From contig NZ_CP023692.1 in the NCBI RefSeq assembly GCF_008704935.1, positions 6,079,501 to 6,143,500 of the forward strand: a stretch of 64,000 nucleotides of DNA, written 5' to 3'. The stretch is from Streptomyces vinaceus. Lineage in GTDB: Bacteria > Actinomycetota > Actinomycetes > Streptomycetales > Streptomycetaceae. The notes beneath the pieces were generated by a model that saw nothing but the letters and a program-made list of their open reading frames with translations, was not told where the DNA came from and searched no databases. Below are positions 34,076 through 43,185 of this stretch, piece by piece. Position 1 is the stretch's first letter. Each line of letters begins with the position of its first letter. Position numbers and translations under genes: made by a program.

Positions 34076-34725
34076 GCGCCCTGTCCTGGCTGAACTCCGA
34101 GGCCTTCACCGTCTTCGGCCAGCACATCGTGTGGTCCGACATGATCGGCAACACGATGGGCCTGATCGCCCTCGCCCTCGGCTGGCGCCGCTCCATATGG
34201 ACCTGGCCGACCCAGTTCCTCTCCGGCGCGATCCTCTTCACCGCCTTCGCCGCCGGCCACCTCTCCGGCAGCGCCGGAAAGCAGGTCGTCGTCATGCTCG
34301 TGGCCGCCTGGGGCTGGCTGCAGTGGACCCGCGGCAGGCAGCAGGCCCAGGACGGCTCGCTCGCCGTCCGCTTCGCCACCTGGAAGGAGCGCGGCCTCCT
34401 CCTCGGGGCCGCCGCCGCCGGCACCCTGGCCGTCACGGGCCTGTTCACCCTCTACCCGTGGATGTCCTGGAACCCGCTGCCGGACGCCTACATCTTCGTC
34501 GGCACGATCGTCGCGATGTACGCCCAGGCCAAGGGCATGGTCGAGTTCTGGTTCGCCTGGCTGCTGGTCGACGCGGTCGGCGTACCCCTCGCCTTCACCA
34601 GCGGCTACGCGTTCTCGGCCTTCGTCTACGTGATCTACGGAGCGCTCGTCCTGTGGGGCGCCCACGACTGGTACCAGCGTTCGCGCACCACCCCCGCCCC
34701 GGCCCTGGAAGGAGCAACGGCATGA
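34072..34725 (+). CDS. ribM: RibM-type riboflavin transporter (PnuC family)
   Basis: A 217-residue membrane protein with about seven helices and the PnuC-family layout (WPTQFLSGAILFTAFAAG, GWLQWTRGRQQAQDGSL, YVIYGALVLWGAHDWYQR). Lying inside a riboflavin operon after ribE and before ribBA, it matches RibM/PnuX, which imports riboflavin or its analogues by facilitated diffusion. The GTG start overlaps the ribE stop (GTGA) and its stop overlaps the ribBA start (ATGA). Confidence 0.9.
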   Translation: MSALSWLNSEAFTVFGQHIVWSDMIGNTMGLIALALGWRRSIWTWPTQFLSGAILFTAFAAGHLSGSAGKQVVVMLVAAWGWLQWTRGRQQAQDGSLAVRFATWKERGLLLGAAAAGTLAVTGLFTLYPWMSWNPLPDAYIFVGTIVAMYAQAKGMVEFWFAWLLVDAVGVPLAFTSGYAFSAFVYVIYGALVLWGAHDWYQRSRTTPAPALEGATA

Positions 34726-36020
34726 CCACCCTCAAGCCCGTGCCCGACATCGACGACGTCCTCGAAGCCGTCTTCCGGCTCGACCCCGTCGAACAGGCCA
34801 TCCGCGACATCGCGGCCGGCCGGCCGGTCGTCGTCGTCGACGACGAGGACCGCGAGAACGAGGGCGACCTCGTCATCGCCGCCGAGAAGGCCACCCCCGA
34901 GATCGTCGCCTTCATGATGAGCGAGTGCCGCGGCCTGATCTGCGCCCCCATGGAGGGCCCCGAGCTGGAGCGGCTCGAACTGCCCCAGATGGTCCAGCAC
35001 AACACCGAGTCGATGCAGACCGCCTTCACGGTCTCGGTCGACGCGAGCGCCGCCCACGGCGTCACCACCGGCATCTCCGCCGCCGACCGCTCCACCACCC
35101 TGCGGATGCTCGCCGACGGCGTCCACGGCCCCTCGGACTTCGTACGTCCCGGCCACGTCTTCCCGCTGCGCGCCAAGCCCGGCGGCGTCCTGGTCCGCAA
35201 CGGCCACACCGAGGCCGCCGTCGACCTCGCCCGCCTCGCGGGCCTGCGCCCCGTCGGCGCGATCGTGGAGATCGCCGGCGAGGACGGCGTCATGCTGCGC
35301 CTGCCCGAGCTGATCCCCTTCGCCCGCAAGCACGGCCTGACGATCATCTCCATCGAGGACCTGATCGCCTACCGCCGCTCCGCCGAGCCGACCGTGCGCC
35401 GCGAGGCCACGGTCACGCTGCCGACCGCCCACGGCGACTTCACGGCGTACGGCTACCGCTCCACGGTCGACGGCGTCGAGCACGTCGCCCTCGTCCACGG
35501 CGAGATCGGCGACGGCCAGGACATCGTGGTCAGAGTCCACTCCGAGTGCCTGACCGGCGACATCTTCCACTCCCTGCGCTGCGACTGCGGCCCCCAGCTG
35601 CACGCCTCCATGGCCCGCATCAAGGACGAGGGCCGCGGCGTGGTCGTCTACCTGCGCGGCCACGAGGGGCGCGGCATCGGACTGGTGTCCAAGCTGCGCG
35701 CGTACGAGCTCCAGGAGCGCGGCCGCGACACCCTCGACGCCAACCTGGAACTCGGCCTGCCCGCCGACGCCCGCGACTACGGCGCCGGCGCGCAGATCCT
35801 CGCCGACCTCGGGGTCAAGAGCGTCCGGCTGCTGACCAACAACCCCGACAAGTCCGGCGCCCTCGTACGGCACGGCATCGCGGTCAACGACCGGGTGGCC
35901 ATGCCCACGGAGGCCGGCGAGCACAATCTGCGGTACCTGCGCACCAAGCGGGACCGGATGGGCCACGACCTGCCCTGGCTGGACCAGCCCGCCACCGCCT
36001 CCACCTGCGGCAACCAGTAG
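34722..36020 (+). CDS. ribBA: Bifunctional RibBA (DHBP synthase / GTP cyclohydrolase II)
   Basis: A 432-residue fusion. Residues about 20-215 are dihydroxybutanone-phosphate synthase (VVDDEDRENEGDLVIAAEKA, GGVLVRNGHTEAAVDLARL). Residues about 220-420 are GTP cyclohydrolase II with the zinc cysteines SECLTGDIFHSLRCDCGPQ and GHEGRGIGL. Together they provide both precursors of riboflavin. The start overlaps the ribM stop. Confidence 0.95.
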   Translation: MTTLKPVPDIDDVLEAVFRLDPVEQAIRDIAAGRPVVVVDDEDRENEGDLVIAAEKATPEIVAFMMSECRGLICAPMEGPELERLELPQMVQHNTESMQTAFTVSVDASAAHGVTTGISAADRSTTLRMLADGVHGPSDFVRPGHVFPLRAKPGGVLVRNGHTEAAVDLARLAGLRPVGAIVEIAGEDGVMLRLPELIPFARKHGLTIISIEDLIAYRRSAEPTVRREATVTLPTAHGDFTAYGYRSTVDGVEHVALVHGEIGDGQDIVVRVHSECLTGDIFHSLRCDCGPQLHASMARIKDEGRGVVVYLRGHEGRGIGLVSKLRAYELQERGRDTLDANLELGLPADARDYGAGAQILADLGVKSVRLLTNNPDKSGALVRHGIAVNDRVAMPTEAGEHNLRYLRTKRDRMGHDLPWLDQPATASTCGNQ

Positions 36021-36067
36021 GCAGCGGCGCACCACGCGCACGAAGCACCACCAGCACGCACACCACG

Positions 36068-36094
36068 AACCGAACCAACCGAACCAACCGAACC
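36068..36094. repeat. Three tandem 9-bp repeats before ribH
   Basis: AACCGAACC occurs three times in a row (36068-36076, 36077-36085, 36086-36094) in the 94-base gap between ribBA and ribH. They stop 20 bases before the ribH start. Copy number may vary between strains; no role is known. Confidence 0.85.
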
Positions 36095-36114
36095 AAGCAC
36101 CGAGGAGCACAGCT

Positions 36115-36600
36115 GTGAGCGGCAAGGGCGCACCCGAACTGAGTGTCAGGAACTGCGGAGACCTCCGTGTCGCCGTCATCGCGGCGCAGTGGCACGAGAA
36201 GGTCATGGACGGGCTCGTCGACGGCGCCCTGCGCGCCCTGCACGAACTGGGCATCGACGAGCCCACCCTGCTCCGCGTCCCGGGCAGCTTCGAGCTCCCG
36301 GTCGTGGCGAAGGTACTGGCCGGTCGCGGTTACGATGCCATCGTCGCCCTCGGAGTCGTCATCCGCGGCGGCACCCCGCACTTCGAATACGTCTGCCAGG
36401 GCGTCACCCAAGGCCTGGTGCAGGTGTCGATCGACACCGGAGTCCCCGTCGGCTTCGGCGTACTGACCTGCGACAACGACGAGCAGGCGCTGGACCGCGC
36501 CGGGCTTGAGGGGTCGAACGAGGACAAGGGACACGAAGCGGTCATCGCCGCCGTCTCCACCGCTGCGACCCTGCGGTCCGTCAGCGAACCCTGGCGCTGA
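36115..36600 (+). CDS. ribH: 6,7-dimethyl-8-ribityllumazine synthase
   Basis: A 161-residue protein with LRVAVIAAQWHEKVMDGLVD at the N-terminus, the VPGSFELPVVAK loop and the active-site GVVIRGGTPHFEYVCQGV (conserved His). It condenses the two RibBA/RibD products into lumazine and usually forms a capsid-like oligomer. The GTG at 36115 follows GAGGAG. Confidence 0.95.
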   Translation: MSGKGAPELSVRNCGDLRVAVIAAQWHEKVMDGLVDGALRALHELGIDEPTLLRVPGSFELPVVAKVLAGRGYDAIVALGVVIRGGTPHFEYVCQGVTQGLVQVSIDTGVPVGFGVLTCDNDEQALDRAGLEGSNEDKGHEAVIAAVSTAATLRSVSEPWR

Positions 36601-36635
36601 GTGGCGGCGGGGGACCCCGTATTCTGAGGACCATC

Positions 36636-36917
36636 ATGGCGAACACACCCTCCAAGAGCTTCGAAGAGCTCTTCACCGAGCTCCAGCTCAAGGCCGCGAA
36701 CGGCGACCCCGGTACCTCCCGCACCGCCGAGCTCGTCGGCAAGGGCGTCCATGCGATCGGCAAGAAGATCGTCGAGGAGGCCGCCGAGGTCTGGATGGCC
36801 GCCGAGTACGAGGGCAAGGAAGCCGCCGCCGAGGAGATCTCCCAGCTGCTGTACCACGTCCAGGTGATGATGGTCGCGCGCGGGATCTCCCTCGACGACG
36901 TCTACGCGCACCTCTAG
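36636..36917 (+). CDS. hisE: Phosphoribosyl-ATP pyrophosphatase
   Basis: A 93-residue, all-helical enzyme. The pyrophosphatase metal motif KKIVEEAAEVWMAAEYEGKE holds the clustered glutamates, and ISQLLYHVQVMMVARG follows. It catalyses the second step of histidine synthesis. In many bacteria it is fused to HisI; here it stands alone, 35 bases after ribH and 73 before hisG. Confidence 0.93.
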   Translation: MANTPSKSFEELFTELQLKAANGDPGTSRTAELVGKGVHAIGKKIVEEAAEVWMAAEYEGKEAAAEEISQLLYHVQVMMVARGISLDDVYAHL

Positions 36918-36990
36918 GCCGGAGCTCCGCACCCCGGGCCCCCGCCCCCCAGCCCACCCCTTTCGCACTCCACGCACTGAAGGAAGCCCC

Positions 36991-37839
36991 ATGCTGCGCA
37001 TCGCCGTCCCCAACAAGGGTTCACTCTCCGGAGCGGCGTCGGCGATGCTCCATGAGGCCGGCTACCGCCAGCGCAAGGAGTCCAAGGAACTCGTGGTCCT
37101 CGACCCCGAGAACGGTGTGGAGTTCTTCTACCTCCGCCCCAAGGACATCGCGATCTACGTGGCCTCCGGCAAGCTGGACATCGGCATCACCGGCCGTGAC
37201 CTGCTGCTGGACTCCGGCGCCAGCGCGGAGGAGATCCTCCCGCTGAACTTCGGGCGCTCCACCTTCCGCTACGCCACCAAGCCCGGCACCGCGAAGGGCC
37301 CCGAGGACTTCACCGGGATGACGATCGCGACCTCGTACGAGGGAATCGTCGCCAAGCACCTCGCCGAGCAGGGCATCGACGCCTCCGTCGTACACCTCGA
37401 CGGCGCGGTCGAGACCGCCATCCAGCTCGGCGTCGCCCAGATCATCGCGGACGTCGTCGAGACCGGCACCAGCCTGCGCAACGCCGGCCTCGAAGTCATC
37501 GGCGAGCCGATCCTCACCTCCGAGGCCGTGGTCATCCGGGGCAACGGCGCCGACGCCGAGAACCCGCAGGCCCAGCAGTTCCTGCGGCGCCTGCAGGGCG
37601 TCCTGGTGGCCCGCAGCTACGTGATGATGGACTACGACTGCCGCGCCGAGCACCTGGAGCGGGCCGTCGCCCTCACCCCGGGCCTGGAGTCGCCGACCAT
37701 CTCCCCGCTGCACAACGAGGGCTGGGTCGCCGTTCGCGCGATGGTGCCGGCCAAGGAAGCGCAGCGGATCATGGACGACCTGTACGAGCTCGGCGCGCGC
37801 GCGATCCTCACCACCTCGATCCACGCCTGCCGTCTCTGA
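36991..37839 (+). CDS. hisG: ATP phosphoribosyltransferase, long form
   Basis: A 282-residue HisG starting MLRIAVPNKGSLSGAASAML, with DIGITGRDLLLDSGA, the phosphoribosyl-binding VETGTSLRNAGLEVIGE and the C-terminal ACT-like regulatory domain (about 210-282, MVPAKEAQRIMDDLYELGAR). The long form is self-contained, does not need HisZ, and is normally inhibited by histidine through that domain. First enzyme of histidine synthesis. Confidence 0.95.
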   Translation: MLRIAVPNKGSLSGAASAMLHEAGYRQRKESKELVVLDPENGVEFFYLRPKDIAIYVASGKLDIGITGRDLLLDSGASAEEILPLNFGRSTFRYATKPGTAKGPEDFTGMTIATSYEGIVAKHLAEQGIDASVVHLDGAVETAIQLGVAQIIADVVETGTSLRNAGLEVIGEPILTSEAVVIRGNGADAENPQAQQFLRRLQGVLVARSYVMMDYDCRAEHLERAVALTPGLESPTISPLHNEGWVAVRAMVPAKEAQRIMDDLYELGARAILTTSIHACRL

Positions 37840-37873
37840 CCCGCCACACCCCGCAGAAGGCACCGAAAGCACC

Positions 37874-38338
37874 ATGAGCGAGTCCGCCGCCCGGCCCGTA
37901 CCGCCCGCCCTGCCGGTCACCTTCCGGCCGAACCGGACCCGGGCCGTCCTGCTGGGCGTCGGGTCCGCCATGTTCGTGACCATCGGATCCATCGCGTTCC
38001 TCCTGGAGAACCTGAGCCCGGGGGAGCGCGTCAGCTTCCTGGTCACCGCCGCGCTGATGACCTCCGTCCTCGTCCTGCTCAGCCGCCCCAAGGTGGTCGC
38101 CGACGAGGCGGGCGTCACCGTCGTGAACCTGACCAGCACCCGCCGCCTGGAGTGGGCGCAGATCCTGCGCGTCAACCTCCGCCCGGGCGACCCGTGGGTG
38201 TTCCTGGACCTCAGCGACGGTACGAGCCTGCCCGCCCTCGGCATCCAGCCCGGGGTGGCCAAGCAGCAGGCCATCGGCGACGCCCGCGCGCTGCGCGCGC
38301 TCGCCGAAGCCCGGGGAACCGGGCCGCACCACCACTGA
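37874..38338 (+). CDS. PH-domain-containing small membrane protein
   Basis: A 154-residue protein with two adjacent membrane helices (about 25-70), then a PH-like (bacterial PH/DUF2581 type) domain with VTVVNLTSTRRLEWAQILRV and the tail ARALRALAEARG. It follows hisG by 34 bases, an arrangement seen in other streptomycetes. Function unknown. Confidence 0.8.
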   Translation: MSESAARPVPPALPVTFRPNRTRAVLLGVGSAMFVTIGSIAFLLENLSPGERVSFLVTAALMTSVLVLLSRPKVVADEAGVTVVNLTSTRRLEWAQILRVNLRPGDPWVFLDLSDGTSLPALGIQPGVAKQQAIGDARALRALAEARGTGPHHH

Positions 38339-38655
38339 GCCGTCCGCCGCATGGGCGTCCCCCTCACGGACCCCGGACGGCCGGAGCTCGAACACCCGGC
38401 GAACAGCCGTGGAACAGGCCTCGAACGGGCCTTGAGCGGCTCTCGTGCGAAGCACCGGAGCCACGGCCGACCGCTGCGTCCCATTGCGGCGGCGATCTCA
38501 GTGACTACCCTGGTGGCGGGGCGCACCCGTACGCCCCCCCACCGGCCCCGGGACCCCGAGGCCCGTGGGCACCTGCGACTTGAGGAGTGACTCCCTCCAG
38601 CAATGGACGGATCGTCCGGTAGTACCCGCGCCGCCCTCCCCACGGAGGCGGCGGC
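38339..38655. other. Gene-free stretch before the CNNM-type pair
   Basis: This 317-base gap has no supportable ORF. The best promoter-like element is TTGCGG (38484-38489), 16 bases, TACCCT (38506-38511), about 145 bases before the CNNM start, leaving a long leader. I saw no recognised magnesium riboswitch. Confidence 0.4.
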
Positions 38656-40125
38656 ATGACCATCCCGCTACTTCTGCTCGTGGCGGCATTCGCCCTGATC
38701 CTCGCCAACGGCTTCTTCGTGGCGGCCGAGTTCGGCCTCGTCACCGTGGAACGGCCCGAGGCGGAACGCGCCGCTGCCGACGGCGACCGCCGTGCCCGCA
38801 CGGTGGTCGAGGCCCTGCGGGAGCTGTCCTTCCAGCTCTCCGGCACCCAGCTCGGCATCACCATCACCTCCCTCGTGGTCGGCATGCTCGCCGAACCGGC
38901 CCTCGCCGGACTGCTGACCGGGCCGCTCGCGGCCACCGGCCTGCCCGCGGGGGCCGTCTCCGGCGTCGCCGTCTTCATCGGCATGCTGCTCGCCTCCGCC
39001 GTCCAGATGGTCGTCGGCGAGCTCGTCCCGAAGAACTGGGCCGTCTCCCGGCCGCTGCAGGTGGCCCGGTTCGTGGCCGGCCCGCAGCAGGTCTTCTCCC
39101 GCGCCTTCCGGCCGGTCATCGCGGCGCTCAACGCCGTCGCCAACCGGCTCGTACGGGCGCTGGGCGTCGAGCCGGCCGAGGAGATGGCCTCCGCCCGCAC
39201 CCCCGGCGAACTGGTCTCCCTGGTCCGCCATTCGGCCCAGGCCGGCGCCCTCGAACAGGACACCGCCGACCTCTTCGTACGGACCCTCTCGCTGGGCGAG
39301 CTCACGGCCCAGCACGTCATGACCCCCCGGGTGAAGGTCAGCGCCCTCCAGCACACGGCCACCGCTGCCGACGTGCTGAACCTGACCCGCGCCACCGGGC
39401 TGTCCCGGTTCCCGGTCTACCGGGAGCGCATCGACGAGGTCACCGGGGTCGTCCACCTCAAGGACGCCCTCGCCGTGCCCGAGTCCGAGCGCGCCCGCAC
39501 CACCGTGAGCCGGATCTGCGTCGCCCCGCTGCTGGTGCCCGGCTCCCTGCCGGTGCAGCCGCTGCTGGAGCGGCTGCGCAGCGAGCAGCCGATGGCCGTC
39601 GTCGTCGACGAGTACGGCGGCACCGCCGGGGTGGTCACCCTGGAGGACATCGTGGAGGAGCTCGTCGGCGAGGTCCGCGACGAGCACGACCTCGCCGAGG
39701 ACGAGAGCCCCGAACTGGCCGCCGTTCCCGCCGAGGACGGCCGCCCCTCCTGGGAGGCCGACGGCAGCTGCCGGGTGCAGACCCTGCGCCGGATAGGCCT
39801 GGAGGTGCCCGAAGGCCCGTACGAGACCGTCGCCGGCCTCGTCGCGGACCTGCTGGGCCGGATCCCCGCCCCCGGGGACCGGGCCGAACTGCCCGGCTGG
39901 AAGCTGTCCGTCCGCCGGGTCGGCCGCAACCGCGCCGAACGCGTCCGGCTGGTCCGCCTCGGCACCGTCCCGGCGGCCGCCCACGGGACCGGCCCCGAGG
40001 CCGGCCGTGCGACCGTCCGGATCGACGCCGCTTCCGTACGCACGGGGCCCGGCCGGCAGGCCTCCCCCGACGCACGGTCGCCGCAGCCGGCCCAGTCGGC
40101 CCAGCTGGAAGGCGCCGGCCGATGA
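38656..40125 (+). CDS. CNNM/CorC-family (HlyC) transporter-like protein with CBS pair
   Basis: A 489-residue protein: DUF21 membrane domain (about 1-190, FVAAEFGLVTVERPEAE), a CBS pair (about 215-340, with HVMTPRVKVSAL and EYGGTAGVVTLEDIVEEL) and a CorC_HlyC transport-associated domain (about 360-430, DLLGRIPAPGDRAELPGWKL). The tail is proline/alanine rich. The family exports magnesium or acts in cation and cobalt tolerance. Its stop overlaps the next gene's start by four bases (ATGA). Confidence 0.9.
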   Translation: MTIPLLLLVAAFALILANGFFVAAEFGLVTVERPEAERAAADGDRRARTVVEALRELSFQLSGTQLGITITSLVVGMLAEPALAGLLTGPLAATGLPAGAVSGVAVFIGMLLASAVQMVVGELVPKNWAVSRPLQVARFVAGPQQVFSRAFRPVIAALNAVANRLVRALGVEPAEEMASARTPGELVSLVRHSAQAGALEQDTADLFVRTLSLGELTAQHVMTPRVKVSALQHTATAADVLNLTRATGLSRFPVYRERIDEVTGVVHLKDALAVPESERARTTVSRICVAPLLVPGSLPVQPLLERLRSEQPMAVVVDEYGGTAGVVTLEDIVEELVGEVRDEHDLAEDESPELAAVPAEDGRPSWEADGSCRVQTLRRIGLEVPEGPYETVAGLVADLLGRIPAPGDRAELPGWKLSVRRVGRNRAERVRLVRLGTVPAAAHGTGPEAGRATVRIDAASVRTGPGRQASPDARSPQPAQSAQLEGAGR

Positions 40126-41195
40126 ACGCCCTTCAACTGCTCTTCGCCCTGCTCCTGGTCCTGGCCAATGGTTTCTTCGTCGGCGCCGAGTTCGCCCTCG
40201 TCTCCGTACGGCGCAGCCAGATCGAGCCGCTCGCCAAGGAGTCCAAGCGGGCCCGCCAGGTGCTGTACGGCCTGGAGAACCTGCCGCGGATGATGGCGGC
40301 GGCCCAGTTCGGCATCACCGTCTGCTCCCTGACCCTCGGCGCGGTCGCCGAGCCGACGGTGGCCCGTCTGCTGGAGCCGCTCTTCCACGCGGCGCACATC
40401 CCGCAGGGCATGATCCACCCGCTGGGCTACGCGGTGGCGCTCGCCGCCGTCGTCTTCCTGCACCTGGTCATCGGCGAGATGGTGCCGAAGAACCTCGCCA
40501 TGGCCGCGCCGGAGAGGACCGCCCTCTGGTTCAGCCCGGGCCTCGTGGCCTTCGCCCGGCTGTGCGGGCCGGTCACCAGCGCGCTGGGCTCCTGCGCGCA
40601 CCTGGTGCTCCGCCTGTTCAAGGTGGAGCCCAAGGACGAGGTCGAGGCCGTCTACACCAGTGCCCAGCTCGGCCGGCTCGTCGAGGACTCCCGGCAGGCC
40701 GGGCTCCTGGAGCCCGGCGAGCAGGAGCGCCTGGAGGACGCACTGGAACTGGGCAGCCGCCCGGTCACCGACGTCCTGCTCGCCCGGGACCGGCTCGTCA
40801 CGGTCGGCCCCTCGGCGACCCCGCGCCAGATCGAACAGCTCACCGTCCGCACCGGCTACTCCCGCTTCCCGGTCCGCTCCGAGAACGGCGCCTTCATGGG
40901 CTACGTGCACGTGAAGGACGTACTGGACCTGGAGGACCGGGAGCGGGCCGTACCGCAGCGGGTCTGGCGGCGGATGACCACCCTGTCCGCCACCCTCCCG
41001 CTGGACGACGCGCTCAGCGTGATGCGCCGGGACGCCACCCATCTGGCCCAGGTCGCCGACCCGGCCGGGCGGGTACTGGGCCTCGTCGCCCTGGAGGACG
41101 TCCTGGAGATGCTGGTCGGCGAGGTACGCGACCCCGCGCACCGCGTCCCGGCCCGCCGGCCCGGGCCGAGGCAGACCAGCCGCGCCGGAGTGTGA
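40122..41195 (+). CDS. Second CNNM/CorC-family protein, lacking the CorC_HlyC domain
   Basis: A 357-residue paralogue of the preceding protein: DUF21 domain (about 1-195, FFVGAEFALVSVRRSQIEP) and CBS pair (about 215-330, YSRFPVRSENGAFMGYVHVK, VLGLVALEDVLEML). It ends after a short basic tail, so the C-terminal transport-associated domain of its partner is missing. The paired genes are translationally coupled; the products probably form a heteromer. Confidence 0.88.
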   Translation: MNALQLLFALLLVLANGFFVGAEFALVSVRRSQIEPLAKESKRARQVLYGLENLPRMMAAAQFGITVCSLTLGAVAEPTVARLLEPLFHAAHIPQGMIHPLGYAVALAAVVFLHLVIGEMVPKNLAMAAPERTALWFSPGLVAFARLCGPVTSALGSCAHLVLRLFKVEPKDEVEAVYTSAQLGRLVEDSRQAGLLEPGEQERLEDALELGSRPVTDVLLARDRLVTVGPSATPRQIEQLTVRTGYSRFPVRSENGAFMGYVHVKDVLDLEDRERAVPQRVWRRMTTLSATLPLDDALSVMRRDATHLAQVADPAGRVLGLVALEDVLEMLVGEVRDPAHRVPARRPGPRQTSRAGV

Positions 41196-41236
41196 GCCGC
41201 CGCCGCCCCGCGCCGATCCGCGCGGGGCGGCGGCGC
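41196..41236. terminator. Bidirectional terminator between convergent CNNM and AAA genes
   Basis: A perfect 15-bp inverted repeat (41199-41213 and 41220-41234) with 6-base loop CGATCC, directly after the CNNM stop and up to the stop of the leftward AAA gene. Confidence 0.85.
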
Positions 41237-43185
41237 TACAGCGGCGGCGGCTCCGGCCGGTCGCGGTCCTGGGGCCCCCGGCCCGACAGGACCTCCCCGT
41301 ACGCCTGCATCAGGTCCGGCAGCCGCAGCGTCGCCAGGTCGTCGCGCGAGGGCTCGCCCGGGAAGCCGGCCAGCCGCAGGTCCCGGTACGCGCAGCTCTT
41401 CTCGTACAGGGTGCGCAGGAAGCGGCCGTTGCCCAGCTCGTCGATCCAGCCCTGGTCCACCACGTGCCCGCTGATGCTGCGCAGCTCCTCCAGAGCCTCC
41501 TCGTCCCAGCAGTCCCCGTTCGAGTCCGCCAGCACCCCGCCGATCGCGGTCAGTTCCAGCGGCCGGTAGCTGGGGAAGTCCACCCGCGTGGTGAACCGCG
41601 AGGACAGACCCGGATTGGCGGCCAGCAGACGGTCCATCCCGGCCGGATAGCCGGCCAGGATGACCACGAGGTGGTCCCGGTTGTCCTCCGCCCGCTTGAG
41701 CAGCACCTGGAGCGCCTCGTCCCCGTACGCGTCGCCCTTGCTGTACCCGGTGTTGGAGAGGCTGTACGCCTCGTCCACGAACAGCACCCCGCCGATCGCG
41801 GAATCGATCAGCTCGTTCGCCTTCACGGCGGTCTGCCCGAGGAACTCGCCCACCAGGTCCGCCCGCTGGGCCTCCACCAGGTGGTCCCCGCCCAGCAGCC
41901 CGAGCGCGTAGAAGACCCGGCCCAGGATCCGCGCCACCGTGGTCTTGCCCGTGCCCGAGGGCCCGGAGAAGACGAAGTGCCGCTTCGGCGGCTGCACCGG
42001 CAGCCCCTGGCCCGCTCGCAGCCGGGCCATGTGCAGCTGCGCCGAGAGCGCCTTCACCTGCCGTTTCACCGGCTCCAGGCCCACCATCCGCTCCAGCTCC
42101 GCCAGCGCTTCGGCGAGCAGCGCCGGATCGGAGGGCCCGGCCGGCAGGCCCCCGGGCGCGGTCTGCGGGGGGACCGCCACCTTGCGGCGTACGCCCTCCA
42201 CCCGGCCCGTGCCCGGGCCGCCCGGGGCGCCGAACCGCGGATCCGGATCCGGCGCCATCAGGGGGTCCGGCTCCACCTGCCCGTCCGCCGCGACGTCCTG
42301 GACGGGGCCGCCGCCGAGGGCCACCGCCGCGAAGTCCCCGCCGACGGGGGACAGATCGTGGCCCGCGTAGCCCTCGTAGCCGGACGCGGCGTATCCGGCG
42401 TACCCGTCGGCCCCGTCCACGTAGTCGCTGTCCTCGATCGCCGTCAGCCGGGCCGCCGTGTCCATGAACGCGGGGTCCACCCGGTGCACCGCCCGGTACA
42501 GCGGCAGCGCCGCCGCGCTGCGCCCGGTGCCCTCGTGCGCCCGCGCCAGCCAGTACCGCAGCTCCTTGCGCTGAGGCTGCTCGCTGCGGCAGCGCATCAG
42601 CGCCGCCGAGAGCAGCGGCTCGGCCTGCCCGTACATCTCCAGGCGGACCCGGGCCATCCCGCCGAACAGGCCCGCCTCGATGCCCAGCAGCGGATCGTCC
42701 ACCAGCGGCTCGGTGTGCCGCACCAGCTGCTCCCAGTCCTTGACCAGGTAGGCCCGGCAGGCGTGCAGGAACCGGACCTGCGCATCGGCGTCCACCGGCG
42801 GCAGGGCGGCCAGCGCCTGGTCCAGCTCGGGGACGTGCCGGCCGTCCAGCCAGTGCGAGGCGTGGGCCAGCAGGAGGTCCCGACGGCTCTCCAGCACCGG
42901 CTGTACCCACCAGCCCAGCCAGTACCAGGAGTTCAGCGTCCGCCGGTGGCGGGCCCGCTGCTCGCCGAAGCGGTCGCGGTGGGCGTACATGCGCAATAAG
43001 GCGTTCGTGGTGTCCACCCGGAGCGCGTGCAGGCCCAGCCATGCGTCGGCCATCGAGGGATCCAGTCGTACGGCCGCCCGGAACTCCTCCTCGGCCTGCG
43101 GATAGGCGCCCATGGTGCAGGCGTCCACCCCGCGCAGCCAGGCGAGTTCGGCCGGGGCGTGCGTGCCCGGCGTGCCGAAATCCAT
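41236..43185 (-). CDS. CbxX/CfqX-type AAA ATPase with N-terminal TPR region (EccA-like)
   Basis: A 649-residue protein. An N-terminal alpha-helical TPR-like region (about 1-260) is followed by an acidic/glycine-rich linker. Then comes a CbxX/CfqX AAA module with Walker A SGPSGTGKTTVARIL, Walker B GGVLFVDEAYSLSNTGYSKG, and a later arginine-finger segment LSSRFTTRVDFPSY. The layout matches EccA of type VII secretion, but no esx, eccB-E or WXG100 genes are here, so it may be a stand-alone assembly or disassembly ATPase. The ATG at 43185 gives a sensible TPR start. Confidence 0.87.
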   Translation of the reverse strand: MDFGTPGTHAPAELAWLRGVDACTMGAYPQAEEEFRAAVRLDPSMADAWLGLHALRVDTTNALLRMYAHRDRFGEQRARHRRTLNSWYWLGWWVQPVLESRRDLLLAHASHWLDGRHVPELDQALAALPPVDADAQVRFLHACRAYLVKDWEQLVRHTEPLVDDPLLGIEAGLFGGMARVRLEMYGQAEPLLSAALMRCRSEQPQRKELRYWLARAHEGTGRSAAALPLYRAVHRVDPAFMDTAARLTAIEDSDYVDGADGYAGYAASGYEGYAGHDLSPVGGDFAAVALGGGPVQDVAADGQVEPDPLMAPDPDPRFGAPGGPGTGRVEGVRRKVAVPPQTAPGGLPAGPSDPALLAEALAELERMVGLEPVKRQVKALSAQLHMARLRAGQGLPVQPPKRHFVFSGPSGTGKTTVARILGRVFYALGLLGGDHLVEAQRADLVGEFLGQTAVKANELIDSAIGGVLFVDEAYSLSNTGYSKGDAYGDEALQVLLKRAEDNRDHLVVILAGYPAGMDRLLAANPGLSSRFTTRVDFPSYRPLELTAIGGVLADSNGDCWDEEALEELRSISGHVVDQGWIDELGNGRFLRTLYEKSCAYRDLRLAGFPGEPSRDDLATLRLPDLMQAYGEVLSGRGPQDRDRPEPPPL

